Shown in pieces: positions 36,070 through 47,680 of a stretch of DNA of 64,000 nucleotides. This DNA is from Pyrocephalus nanus (taxonomy: Eukaryota > Chordata > Aves > Passeriformes > Tyrannidae), in assembly GCA_038380795.1 (NCBI GenBank), contig CM076259.1, positions 23,852,977 through 23,916,976 of the forward strand, given 5' to 3'. How positions within the stretch are numbered: the stretch's first letter is position 1; every line of letters starts with the position of its first letter. Made by a program: the position numbers and the translations under genes. The notes beneath the pieces were generated by a model. It made no database searches. It worked only from the letters and a program-made list of their open reading frames with translations, and was not told the DNA's origin.

Positions 36070-38235
36070 TAACCTTCCCATGCCCTTTATGGCTCCTTGA
36101 CAAGGATACCACGCTGCCCAGAGTAACCTTACAAATCTTTGAGGGACTCCCTAATAGAAGAAAAAGAGTACCTCAGTGCTCCTGGCAGGTAGTTTCTCTT
36201 ACTCATATGTAATTTAAAGCTATCTACAAGTTTATAAGCAACTGCTCTTACAATAATTATTACTATCTCCTCCATCTTTACCACCAGCAGAGCTGTCCTG
36301 AGGAAAACCTCAGATGTACACGGCCAATATCCCTAAATGTTATGACACAAAGCAGTGGTGCTAAATTTACCCTCTTCACCTGTCTGTTTACTCTGACAGG
36401 TTTTGGTATCACGCTGTGTTTCAGTAGCCCAGTACACCCACTAGCAGGCCATTAATGCCAAATACCTAGGAGTTTGGCAAATGTATAGAGAAGGGAAAAG
36501 AAGTCTTGCTCTAAATGATGTCTTAGAGAGCTTATGCTCTTCCCACTCTCTTCCTGTCATTGCTGTATATTCTTCATTGACCCACAAACCAAAATCAAGC
36601 TTTGGCAAACTAAGAGTAGAGAATCAGATTTTTTCTAATACCATCACCCAAAAGCATTGTCCCTATTTTCCTTCAGAGATAACACTTGGCCTCTTTGGCC
36701 AGCTACAAACCTATGGCACTTCCACTTGTAAAGGAAAACACTGACAGAAGATGAAAGGCTGCTTCTGTGCTCTAAATGCCTCATACTTTGATTAAAAATG
36801 TTTTTGTCAATTAGGGATTGATTTTTGCCGTTCATTAAAGTGATGGATGTCAGTGCTGACAGAGGTGATATTTTACCCTGCGGTGGCCTGCTGTACAGAT
36901 GGGTAGGAGAAGCCGGAGGCTCCAGCTTGCTCGAATGGAGTTGATGACCAGGACTGGGATAAAATAGGCCAGTCAGAGGATGGAGAAATGAGTGCCACAG
37001 AGCTCAGGGAGGAGTAGGGGGAAGCTCTCATGGCAGAGTTCTGTAGTCAGTCCTTACCACTTTATCTTTCTGAAATCATGGTGGATGTTGAAGATAGATT
37101 TTAGGTAGAGCTGGAGATGTGGATTTTTTTGGACAGCTGCACAGCAAGAATGAAGATATGGATTGTATAGATGCCACAAGCTGGTAAATTTTTACATTCA
37201 GGCCATGTAAAATTTCCCCAACTCAAGCTGAGCTTCTCCTCTAGGAACTCACATTGAGTCCTGTCTGACACTGCCATCAGAAGGACATTCTCTGAGAGGA
37301 AAAAAGGGCTGTCCTTAAGCTGCACGGGATCATGATTTCTATGTGAAAATCCAAGAGCCTCAAATGCATAGTCAAGGGCTGTAGCAAAGTTTTCCAAAAA
37401 CTAATCTACTTTTACAGTTCACTTTGTGCAGGACAGGGACTACACATTACTTGTGTGAGGGTAAGACAGGGAGTCGCCAGAAGCCACAGTATTTTCCAAT
37501 GCTGTACCTGTCTTGCTTTCAGCATTATTAGCCCAGGCCACATGGACAAGAAAAACCGGGAGCCACTACATGACATAACAGTGGAGTCAGACCATCTACT
37601 GGAAGTACCAGAGCACACACAAATATGACATTTCCCTGGGGCTGGATCTCCAATATCTGCAGAAGAGAGTTTGGGCATCCACACATCTTCTAAACTAAGA
37701 TACAGCCTGCTGACAACCCAGCTGGATTTTACAGATTTTTGCAACCTACTGCACATACATCCATGTTTTTTGAAGGCATGGAAACAGAAAGAGATGTGAC
37801 TCTGCCCTAGAGGAGAGTCCTGATGCAGCAGGATTTCAAAGGCACAATTCAGTGGCTCCACCACAGTCCCCATATGAAATGTCCTAGTCTCCAAGTAAGC
37901 CATATGGAACTAGCAGCTACATCAGACCTTAAGCAGCTTCACTCTTTGCTGTGGCACTAGCAGGAGGATTGGGGTGCATAGAGTATTATGATTACATTAA
38001 ATGGACTGAATAGTGCCCTTCATGCCATGCTGTCCTCCCACCTTTAGCAGGGAAATAGGGCAGCCACAGGGCAGTCCCTAATGCAGAACCAGGGGCCGAA
38101 ACACAGCTCTGCAAAAATTCACCTGCTCCCTTTTCCCATTCACATCTGTTATCTATAGGTCCACTCTCTCCCTAAAGTTCCAGTTTTAGATACAAACTGT
38201 GCATGCACATATAAAACACACAGGCACACAGACAC
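36070..38235. other. Unique noncoding DNA, no gene seen
   Basis: Minus-strand frames 37412-37903 (163 codons) and 37101-37397 (98 codons) are adjacent but in different frames and unrecognised. A CA-rich patch lies near 38205-38240. No repeats were named. Confidence 0.45.
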
Positions 38236-38239
38236 ACAT

Positions 38240-38470
38240 ATTTGTATGCTGATGAGATCGTTAAATTTATCAGCTCTCCAATTCATTTGAGGTTCGTTAT
38301 GGAGCTGCAGTGCTGCTCCTTTCATCTGGAAATGGAAAGGGAGTGGCCTTTACCCCTTTCTCGAAATTAAAGCGAAATGGGTACCACTTTATTTTAAGTG
38401 CCCATTAACTAAAGCGTAACTGAAACCAAGTTACAATGGATGCCTTAGGGGAATGTACATAGGAGACACA
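38240..38470. promoter_or_regulatory. Possible conserved noncoding element
   Basis: It contains GATCGTTAAATTTATCAGC, TTCTCGAAATTAAAGCG, CCACTTTATTTTAAGTGCCC and CATTAACTAAAGCGTAAC. Several CpGs are preserved within AT-rich sequence. No frame or repeat was seen. Confidence 0.35.
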
Positions 38471-38579
38471 CCCACCAACAGCAAATGGCGTCAGGCACAA
38501 AAATCAGTGGAATAAACATCAAAGCACTTCCTAGTGCAGTGATAGTTAAAAGCCTATTTTACACCCAGAAACGGGGAGA

Positions 38580-39010
38580 AAGCAAGTCCAAGAGCTCTTC
38601 AGTGCTTTTGAAAGACTCATTTAAGTCTTATTAAAATATTACCTGCTCTTTTTTTTTCTTCTTTTTTTTTTTTTTCCTTTTACTGGATTTAAACTCTTAA
38701 TTCATCTTCTGTAATTTCTTCTGCACTTGGCTATTGTAAGGGGGAAAAAGACTCAATACTGTTAGTAAAAGGATCTAACTGGTAACTTCTTTTCATCTCA
38801 GAAGCCCCCCTCCCTCCTCCTCCTCTCATTCCTTACAGGTTGGGTCATAGCAGCTTTCTTAATCTTTGGAGATTGTTCTTTTGTGGTTTGATGAGACTTC
38901 ACTAGACTCTTAAATCTTTTCATTTCACCTCATTTAAATATTTTGGCCAATTGCTGAAGTTAATGATGATGAATAGGATTAAGATTAAAGGCTTAAAAGG
39001 GTTAGGAGGA
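38580..39010. promoter_or_regulatory. Possible conserved noncoding element around a T/C tract
   Basis: A pyrimidine tract (38649-38680) is flanked by TCATTTAAGTCTTATTAAAA, GGATTTAAACTCTTAATTC, CATTTAAATATTTTGGCC and GAAGTTAATGATGATGAA. The enhancer-like texture continues for 400 bases. This is inference only. Confidence 0.3.
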
Positions 39011-40495
39011 GGAAAAAATATATTTCACTTCCAACAATGCATAGGGAAGTCTCTTTCACTTGGTGTTACATTACCTCTCTGTTAGGGCTGTAGCTCATAG
39101 CTCTTGGCAGGTCTCTGACATGGCTGCATCTGTCTGTCTCCCTGCAACATCTCTCTTTGGCACCAAGTTCAACAGAAAAAGATCAGGACCTTTGCACTGT
39201 CTTTGCATGTGCTCTCATTTCTCTGTGCTGACTGCCTCTGCTTGTGCTCTGTCGATGCTTCTCTGACTTATTCTAAACCCATGTATCTGAGTATAACCTT
39301 TCAAAGACGTCATTTAAAAAAAAAAAAAAAAGCGCACATCTTTATAGACAAAATTATCCTTATCATTTTGCACAGCAATTTGGAAGACAACCAGCCAGGA
39401 ACTCTTGTCTGTGCACAATACCACCCTTTCGTGAAGAAAGAAATCTTCTATTTTATTATTCTTTTACTCCTTTCCATAAACTGATTTCCTCTGGTAGAAA
39501 GTTGAAAATCCATCCTCATAGTCTCTGAAGCCACAGAAATTGGACTAAACTGGAAATCCAACTGCAACTAAATAAGTCATATTTCCCCATCAGTCTTTTA
39601 TCTTTTTTTAAATAAGTAAAGATAATTTCAGAGAAATTGCTGTTCCAGGAAGCCTTAGGTTGGTCTAGACTGACTTGAGTCCCTCGGTCTTCTGTTTCAA
39701 AATCAGTGGAGAAGAGAGTTCATGGAGTGTCTTGGATGGACAATACAGGTTGCCAAATGCAACCAGGAAATTCTCTGTGAAGCCCAGCTTTGCCAGGTAA
39801 ATTGTGAGCTGGTGGTACCATACCCAACAAACTTCTCCTCTCCTATGGCGGAAGCAGCATGAAGAAGGTGAGTTGATGGCAGCAGTCAGTTCCTGGCACA
39901 GCATCAGACTGGGTGAAGCTGTTGGTGCAGTACAGCACCCCTGCTCTGACAGGGTAATCTCCATGTTTATCTCGACACACCGCTTCAGGCCTCAGTGTTG
40001 TACAATCTAGGTCATCTCTAACACAAACTTTTTTAATATGTGGGAGGAGGGTGAATACATTTTCCAGGCTTCAGTGAAAAAATGGCATGAGAGGGAACAT
40101 TATTTATAATGTTAAGGATTAAAAATGGCTTACTGTGGGGAACAAAGTGAGCTATGGGTCTGCTGCAGATTTCTGGCATATTGAACAAACTGTACCAAAG
40201 CTCTAACCTAAAATATTTATAACAATATTTACTGGAGTTCATGTTAGGCTTGTTTGGGGCAAAGCAAGTCCTTTAACAAAGGAGGAATGTGCACAGGGCT
40301 GAAGTCTGTCTGGGCTCAATAAAAGATGAGCAAGGAGGGGGATGAGAGCTGAATGGAGGGAGCTGGAAGATCATTTGCTGTTGCCTTACACAAAGCACTG
40401 AGTCCACAAGTGGCAAGTGAAGCAGCTCTTCTAACATGAATCTAAGGATCAAGTATGACTGATGCCAAAATAGGCAGGGAAAAGCTAATGAGACT
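39011..40495. other. Unique noncoding DNA, no gene seen
   Basis: An A16 run lies at 39316-39331. Frames up to 99 codons (39665-39964, minus) are unrecognised. Confidence 0.5.
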
Positions 40496-40497
40496 AA

Positions 40498-40645
40498 ATC
40501 ACAGAATCACAGAATATTCTGAGTTGAAAGGGTCCCAAAAGGGCCACTGAGTCCAACTCTGAAGCGAATGGCCCACATGGGGATCCAACCCACAACTTTG
40601 GTGGGTTTGCACCCACCATGCTTGTGCAAGGTTGGACAAGTACAA
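40498..40645 (-). mobile_element. tRNA-Ile/CR1 composite SINE (TguSINE1-like)
   Basis: Read on the minus strand, the 5' part carries GTTGTGGGTTGGATCCCCAT and GTGGGCCA, matching the T arm and 3' end of tRNA-Ile (..GTGGGTTCGATCCCC..GGGCCA). The Pol III B box (40580-40590) has one mismatch. The anticodon-stem part is altered and the A-box half is hard to align. The 3' part, AGTTGGACTCAGTGGCCCTT then GGGACCCTTTCAACTCAGAA and ATTCTGTGATTCTGTGAT, is a CR1 3' tail with its short terminal repeats, which lets CR1 reverse transcriptase mobilise it. This architecture is known from passerine SINEs. It is a single, diverged, presumably silent copy. Confidence 0.72.
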
Positions 40646-43600
40646 TGATTTGCCACTCCAGACTGAGGGAAATATATATACACCCTTACCACTTTCGTGC
40701 TTTGGCCAGCACAAGTAGAAGGACTGGAGAGGAAGCCCCACATGTGTTTGCAGTTCAGGAGAATGAGGCATCAGCAATAGGACACAGCTTGTCTCCCAGG
40801 TGACAGCTCAAGTATGGGGGCCATTTCCTAAGTAAGACATGATATTACCTCACTGCGGAAAGAGAGACTTTTTGGAAAATCCTAGACGTTTCAGGTGCTG
40901 CATACTTATTGTTCTGGCACAACAAAAAGGTGACTCTCCCAGTAAAGGTTGCTTATCTTAAAAGTGTCCAGAAACACGTTTAGTTCTTTACACATCTTTA
41001 AAGTCTTAGACTCTATATCTTCTCTAAGTGCAGGGTGCCAAAATCCTAATGTGCTCAACAAATTCAAAATCAAATGTTTTGACTGACACAATGGGCTTGA
41101 AACAGAGACTTCCAGAGATAAAAGCAGAAGGTAAAGAATCAAGTGGCTGCTCATCAGTGGACTGCAGAGCAGTCTGGTTACTATGCAGGATTTTATGGTA
41201 CAGAGGCAGATTTTGAGGGGCATATGGACTAAGGGGATTGTTACTTCTTAAAACTACTCCTTAAAAGTCCTCTCCACTACCAAGCAGAGAGGCTGGTGGA
41301 AGAACAGCTGTGATGAGTATAGGGAGTGTGCAATGGCCCATCACAACTACATCCGTTCCCAGTGCACATTTTCCATCTTCATTTGATGCCCTAAGCATTT
41401 CTGCAGATTTGCTAAATAGTACACAGATATCATATTCTGTGGCAAAGCAGACAATCTCTTCGCAAAATGCAGTTAGGCTATAAAGCCTTTATCTGAAATA
41501 GTGGGTGAAAGAAAGGGAAAAGAAAAATGTGGTTTCTTTTTCTTTTTCAAGATTGAAATTTTAATTTTTTTTTAACTGTATCCAAAATCACTATTTGGAA
41601 ACTGCCAACAGGATCAATGTACCATTATTGAAGAAAAAAAATTAAAAGCAATTTTAAAAGATAAGAGAACAAAGATTAAACAAAGATCTGATAGATCTTT
41701 TCTCCATCCCTTGTTTCTAGAATTTAAGCCTTGAAAACTTTCAATTCAGTAAAAAGGAAAAAAGGACCTACGGATATTGCTCCAGGATTCAGGACCTTCA
41801 AAAGAGAGATATAAAAAAACATCAAAGGCAGGTGCGTGTGCATGCACGTGTGTGCTACCCGGGTGTCTGTGCATGCCCCTCCTCTTTCTCAGGGGCACAG
41901 CCGCAGCCTGGCCCCCTGCCTCGACTCCGTAATGAGTTACTGTTCCCTCTGAGCTCGCTTTTCTTTAGCCTCGGTGTCACTGAGGTTGAGGCTTCAGTCG
42001 CCCACTGCTGTAAACCTGTCCAATTTTCTCAGATCTCTTGGGATACTCTTGAGCTGGGCTGCTATGCTGCTTTGCCTGAGCTTTTGCTTCAGTTATCACT
42101 TATCGATTCAACTTTTTAGCAAAAAAACTAGTCATAAAGAAATGTTAAAGTCAGTGAAAAAAACCCCAAAACACACCAACATTCCTTTACAAAGGCAGAA
42201 AAAACTAAAATTTCAGAACTGTTTCACACCTAGACAAATACATGAAAGTGATGAAACTCCAAAGAAAAATAAAAAGAGAAGCAAATTCCAGGATAGAGAG
42301 GTGGTTCTCATGCCTGCTTGGTTTTGGAAAAGACAAATCTGCATTCCTGTTATGTCTGTGGCAATACAGTATCTAAACTGCATTTCCCAAATCTCCAGTA
42401 GCACAAGCAAGTACTACAAGCTAGTACCACATGCTGCTTCATATGCAATATTCCTAAAACCAAAAATGAAAAATTATCTAGCTGATGACATGCTTATGTA
42501 AATAAAGTTTCAACTTCAATAGACTAACATATCCCAAGTAAACTAAACTAAATTAGGAGTCACCAACTAAGCCAAATACCTGCAGAAAGCTCTTCCAACA
42601 ATAAATTCTGTTATTGCCAAGGTACTAATAACAATGATGGAAAACCTAATTTTGGAAACAACTAAAAAAGCCTATCTGAGCAAAAGATGCTGGTGGATTG
42701 GTGTGTGTCTGCCCATGGCCTTATCACAGAGCTATGCCTGCTTGTGACCTTTACTTCTTTTGGTTGCGATAAATGAATAGCCATTCACCAGGTAAAACTC
42801 ACTTCAGCTAAGATTCTTTTGACAGCTATTAAATCCTATGTATTTTTTATTTTACCACTTATTTGTTACAGTGCTGTGCACACAGAAGTGAAGTGGCAGC
42901 TACGAATTCAGCAGTCACCAAGGCTTGGCATTGATCAAGGTGAGTATTTTCATTCAAGCATTCTTAAGACTCTTGTCAGTGCCCGGCTGCTTCCTCACAG
43001 CTCCCAGTAATCCCAGTGCTACTTCTTTTGAACGAGATGAAAATAGCCTTTATCGGTAAAGACTACTGAAAACAAAACAGTAGGTTTGCTTGAGAATTAG
43101 GTCAGTCCAATACTTAGGTTTATAATGCTAACATGGAGACTACTCTTTGCCAGCCTGATGGAACCATTATGCATTAGGGAGCAAGAATGGACTGAGCAAC
43201 AAGGAAGAGAATCAAAGGCAGAAGTGAAAGATGAAGCAGAAAGCAGCCCTAGCTTTATATCCTAGACATAGAGATTTACAGGAGGGAAAACCAAAGGAAA
43301 AGATTCAAATTATTTCCATTAGCTGAGACAGCCTCCCAGCCCCAATATATCTATCCTATAGCAGGAGCAAGGACATTGCAAGTTGACAAGTGGAAAGAAT
43401 GAAGATAATGTTGAGCTTTGCATAAAGATGTAGGTGGGGGCCCACAATTAGAAATTCAGAGCTATGCCATGTGCTACCATTTAGATCTGAAGTACTAGTT
43501 GGATCTTGTTCGAAGAAAAGGTCAACCCCAAAGTCACATCTGGCTTTAGAGGCAAAGAAGCCCCAAGAGTGGATATACTGAGTCCCAACACTAAAGTCAA

Positions 43601-44095
43601 TGTTAGGAATGCAAATAAGAGGAGTGCTCCTAAAAGGCATATTTGGAGAATGGCCAAAACAAAAGAGTCTGATTCTCTACATCTCACTGTGATATAAATC
43701 AGTCAGGCTGCTGAAAAACGGTGGTACCAGTGGGATATGGGCTCAGGCTACGTGACAGTGGGAATGAGCAGGATACTCAGTTGCGCTTACATACCTTCTA
43801 GCAGCCCTGGAGTTTGCAGGTTAAAGGACTGACATGATTACTAGCAGAAGTGGAAAAAAAAATCACAGAAGTCAGTGTGATAATACTCTCTGTGCCTGCT
43901 CTGAATTTCTCCCTGAGAACAAGAACTTTGAGGCCTAATTTCACTGCGGCTCATGAGATGAATGTTGTCTCTGTTTTCTGTATAGAAATTATCTGGAAAT
44001 GGTGGGTTGCTAGTTTAGTTTTATGAGCTCCTAAAACTATTCTTTGAATAATAATTGACCTAAAGTTCCTCTGTTGAAAGACTTCAATATTCAGC
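40646..44095. other. Unique noncoding DNA, no gene seen
   Basis: 41830-42000 has several CpGs and an alternating GTGCATGC-type purine-pyrimidine tract. The frame 41974-42501 (175 codons) runs from this patch into Lys-rich AT DNA and has no recognised domain. Other frames are under 110 codons. No repeats were named. Confidence 0.45.
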
Positions 44096-44099
44096 ATTC

Positions 44100-44640
44100 A
44101 GCTTAGGGCAACAGCACATCAGCTCTGGAGGGGGAGGGTTTGGGGGAAATTACTCCCTCCAGAGTCACGGCCACACCACGTGGCAAACCAAGTTTAAAAT
44201 AGCTGCAGACGGAGAGGAGATATGTCATTTGGAAATTACTTGTGCGCTGTTTGAAGCAGCCGTTAGCTGTGCAGCAAACAGGCTTTGCAAATAGAATTGC
44301 TGTGTGCAACACAACCTGGGACTAATGTAACCTCCTGTTTCCGATTACCAGGACAAGCTCTGAAGCCTGCCATCCACAGAAACTAATACCAAGGACGGTG
44401 AAAGTTTTATGGAACACAGGGCAACAGGAGCCAGGCCGCGTGATTAAAATGAAATCTCCAAAAGGAATTGATTGTCTCTCCTTGATACAGAGCACTAACT
44501 CTAATAAGATCTTTCATCATAAGGAGGCCTCTGCAAGGCTGGCATTGGAGGAGAAAGCAATACTGTGAATTTCTAACCACGAGAGTGTGAATTTAAATAA
44601 AACTGGATATGCATTTGCCTAGCTTTTGGGCAGCAACCAA
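44100..44640. promoter_or_regulatory. Strong candidate conserved noncoding element
   Basis: About 540 bases without a repeat or credible frame, keeping CpGs at GTCACGGCC, CACCACGTGGC, GCAGACGGAG, TTGTGCGCTG, GCAGCCGTTAG and GGCCGCGTGATTAAAATG. Motif-like words include an E-box CACGTG, TTTGCAAAT (octamer-like), GGAATTGATTGTC, AACTCTAATAAGATC and GGATATGCATTTGCC. A 10-base inverted repeat (CTCTGGAGGG at 44123-44132 and CCCTCCAGAG at 44155-44164) opens it. It resembles a developmental enhancer. Confidence 0.42.
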
Positions 44641-45600
44641 GAAGAAGTGAAAACGAAATCTCAGCTGGTAACACTGCTTATTGAAATGGTTCCACATGGT
44701 AGCTTAAACCAGACAAAAACAATGTTGAGATGCAGTGAGTCTGTTTTGCTTTGATTTCCTTCTAAATTAGCCATTAAGTTCCATTAAAAGTCGAAATTTC
44801 AGCCCACGCTGGACAAATACTCTTGTTGCCAATTGAGAAAGGAGTTTACTTCAGTCAAGTATACATTCCTCCCAAGTACATATTCCTTTAAAGTGGTAGG
44901 ACTGGCTAAAGGGCTCAACTATGGCACACTCCTTTCCTTGCTCTGTAGGGAAGTCACTCTGTCTTTCTCCCCTACAGACATAACAATATTTCTTTGCACT
45001 TTAATTCTTATACCTCCCCCAAAGCTTTCAGCACTGGAATTGGGCTCTCCGGGTAGGCAGGATATTGGCAGCTCAGTCCACTGACAATGAGGTGAATACC
45101 CCTAGGAGCTGGTATATTGCTGGTGGTACTGCCTTTTACATTTGCAGCAATAAGAGCAGCTCTACAAAGCTGGCCTCCCCTGGCCTTTTCTCACAAGTTG
45201 CTGCTCTGAAAGGTTTTGCTTTGGGCCAAATGAAATAATTTGTGTCAAGTGAAACGATGTTTTCCATCTTTTTCTTTTTCCCGTCCTATATGAAAAAGGA
45301 GAGCAACTGAACAAGAGGCAAACTGACCAACACAAAGAGAATTTGTTTCAACACAAGCCAATTTTTCTGTCTCCATATATTTGGTTTCAGAAACCAAAAA
45401 GAAAAATATTTGCACATCTTTAACCCTAACCAGAAGAGTTCATTATGGAACTAGTGGCAGTCTGCACACTGTATAGGCGTTAACTTAAACTACAAACATT
45501 TTAATTTGAGCAATTATGTTCTCTGGGCCTAATTCCCACTAGTTTAATTTGGATATTTTCTGTCATCACTTGTTGTACCAAACAGTTGTAAAATGTAACC
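44641..45600. other. Unique noncoding DNA, no gene seen
   Basis: An 83-codon frame (44833-45084) is unrecognised, and no repeat is evident. Confidence 0.5.
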
Positions 45601-45604
45601 ATGC

Positions 45605-45738
45605 ACTATTAAACAGCTGCTGGTTTCCACAGGTGGCAGCCTTACGGAATGAGGTGAGGATGTCTTCTGTATTGCACAGAGGAGTTGTGAGGTTTAATTC
45701 ATTCATGTTTGTGAACAGCTCTGAAAGCTTCATTTAAA
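45605..45738 (+). mobile_element. Ancient SINE 3' region (MIR/AmnSINE-type)
   Basis: ATTAAACAGCTGCTGGTTTC, then CACAGGTGGCAGCCTTACGG, precedes GTTGTGAGGTTTAATTCATT and CATGTTTGTGAACAGCTCTG. The second half is the classic tail GTTGTGAGG.TTAATTCATTAATGTTTGTAAAGC.CTTTGA of ancient amniote SINEs with L2-like tails. It is old and inactive, and the exact subfamily is uncertain. Such copies are sometimes exapted as enhancers. Confidence 0.68.
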
Positions 45739-45859
45739 ACCTGCCATATTCTTTGCAGGCTACACTTCCCAATGGAAAAGAGTGCAAAGTAAAATGGCAG
45801 CTTTCACAGGCAGACAGTGGACACATCTGCAGCTAGATGGATCATAAAGGAATATTCCC

Positions 45860-45995
45860 TTATACTGCACCAGTAAGCCGTGCTACATTGCGTGTTACCT
45901 ATATGCGTTTTTCAATACATACGATGAATATTATTCATACATTTCAATACAAACATATATCATGTTTCAATAAATTCAATATTGCAGTCCAATAG
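45860..45995. promoter_or_regulatory. Possible regulatory AT-rich stretch
   Basis: CpGs remain at AGTAAGCCGTGC, ATTGCGTGTTACC, TATGCGTTTTTC and ATACGATGAATATTATTCAT, and a TTTCAATA word recurs four times. The last motif is a near-palindrome. No repeat family was recognised. The inference is weak. Confidence 0.25.
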
Positions 45996-47615
45996 CTTTG
46001 ACCCACAGGCATTCTTCGCTTCAGTAGCATGATTAGCACAAGAAAAAAAACACAGCATTGGATACCCATGGAGAATTATGTACAGTAAATGTGAAATTAA
46101 AGCTACATGGGGAATTCTTTCAGGTCTTGGTCATGTCTTTTGCTTCTGCATTGTTCAATACCACTACAACCATGAACAATTTCCAGGCACACAGTGAAAC
46201 TTATCTGATGTAACTGTGGTATTGAATCAACAGGCTATATCTGACCTGGATTTACTGCTGTCTTATAAGCTCAGTATACACGAGTACTCTTTCTCCTGGG
46301 TTGAACCATTCAGTCATGTCAATTTGATCAAGCATTTTGCCCCTTTGCTTGGAAGAGTATGGCAAAGAAGATACAGTTCTCTTGGATCCATTGGCCTTTG
46401 CCCACAAACGAGAGCTATTAGGTATCAAGTCACTTCAGCACTGATATCCACCCTCATCCATAAGGCATGTAAGACAACAAAGCAACTTTACCCTTATCTT
46501 CCTCTGTAATATGACAGAAGGACAATGACAACAAGCCTCGGGATCTTGGGATGGAGGGAAGTAGGCAGGGAGGGAGAGGAAGGAAGAGAGGGAGAAAATG
46601 AGGCAGGGAGCAGCAGGAAGGTCTCTCCTACTTACTACTAGACCTTGGAAACAGGTACTCTTGAAAAACTGAACCTTTTTGCAAAAAGGGTACATTGTAT
46701 CTCCTCAACATAGTAACTGATCTCAGTGTTTCTGACAAGGGTCTTCTCAGAAAGATTCCGGAGTATGAGCTGTTTACAGGAGAATTAGTTTCCAGGGAGC
46801 TATCACAAATGTTGATCCATTGCCAGAATCCAGTGCAGTTCCTTTTCATTCTGGATAGTATTTACTGGCTAGAAAGGTACATGAATGCCCAACTGTGCAG
46901 CACAGTCTGTCTGCTTGTGCCCCTCAGGCACGCAGGGCTGAACCCTGTGCCCTAGCTATCAATTTCAGCTGCGCTGCCAGGCTGCCTTCAATAACTGGCA
47001 TTAAAACTTCATGTTACATTCTTGCTCTTTTGCCCCTGTTCACATGCAGAAAATTCTGGGTAGTCCATTCAGGACCTTGTAATTTAGGCCCCAGATGACA
47101 TCTTGACACGTGGCTGCTTTTCCTGTGTCAGGAAAAAATTGTAGCTACTTCACAGTTAGTTTAGGCAGCAACAGAAATTAATTATCAGTGTTGTGGACTT
47201 ATTACAAAATCAGCAGAGGTGTGTGTCATACTCTCCACAGAAGGCATGCAGGAGTCAAAGTCTAAGCAAGGAAAGAGGAAAGGAAGGAGGAACAAGAGAA
47301 GTGTGGGGAAAGAAAACAGAAACAGAAAAATGTCATATATCACTCGTAAAGAGTTCACCTATTGTGAGTAGAGTGAAGGCAAGGCTTTGGGAAGACCGTG
47401 AGAAGGGTGTGAGCCTAAAAAACATTTCAGGAAAAAGCATTTCAGATCAAGTAACCAGTGAGAGAAGTAAACTTCTTTATATAAGAACAGAGCCCACCTG
47501 TGCACTTCAGTGCTCATCCTCTTAAATGCTGGTATAGACCCAGCCCTCTCCGAGCACAAGCCTACATACCCTACAGCACCCCAACAGAGAAGGGCATCAT
47601 TCCAATGTGCTTGCG
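45996..47615. other. Unique noncoding DNA with a purine block
   Basis: GGGA/GGAA-rich low-complexity sequence lies at about 46545-46620. Frames up to 110 codons (47193-47525) are unrecognised. Confidence 0.5.
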
Positions 47616-47617
47616 AT

Positions 47618-47680
47618 GAGTAAGAGATTGGGTTAGATAACTACCTGGGGTCTCCTCCAAACTGAATTATCCTGTCACCA
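47618..47680 (+). mobile_element. CR1 LINE 3' terminal fragment
   Basis: GAGATTGGGTTAGATAACTA, then CCTGGGGTCTCCTCCAAACT and GAATTATCCTG, matches the CR1 3' end (GGTTGGACTAGATGACCT, then CCCTTCCAACCTGAATTATTCTATG). Only the last 60 or so bases are kept, typical of CR1 5' truncation. Diverged and inactive. Confidence 0.7.

Noticed and set aside
37101..37903. Two adjacent minus-strand frames with faint similarity (ALDYAFEAL and PLNCAFEILL)
   Set aside because: They lie in different frames, and the DNA similarity is about 25 of 36 positions over a short span, within chance range.
44125..44146. G-rich run that might form a G-quadruplex
   Set aside because: Only three runs of three or more G are present with short loops; the fourth would be a GG, so it is not a canonical motif.
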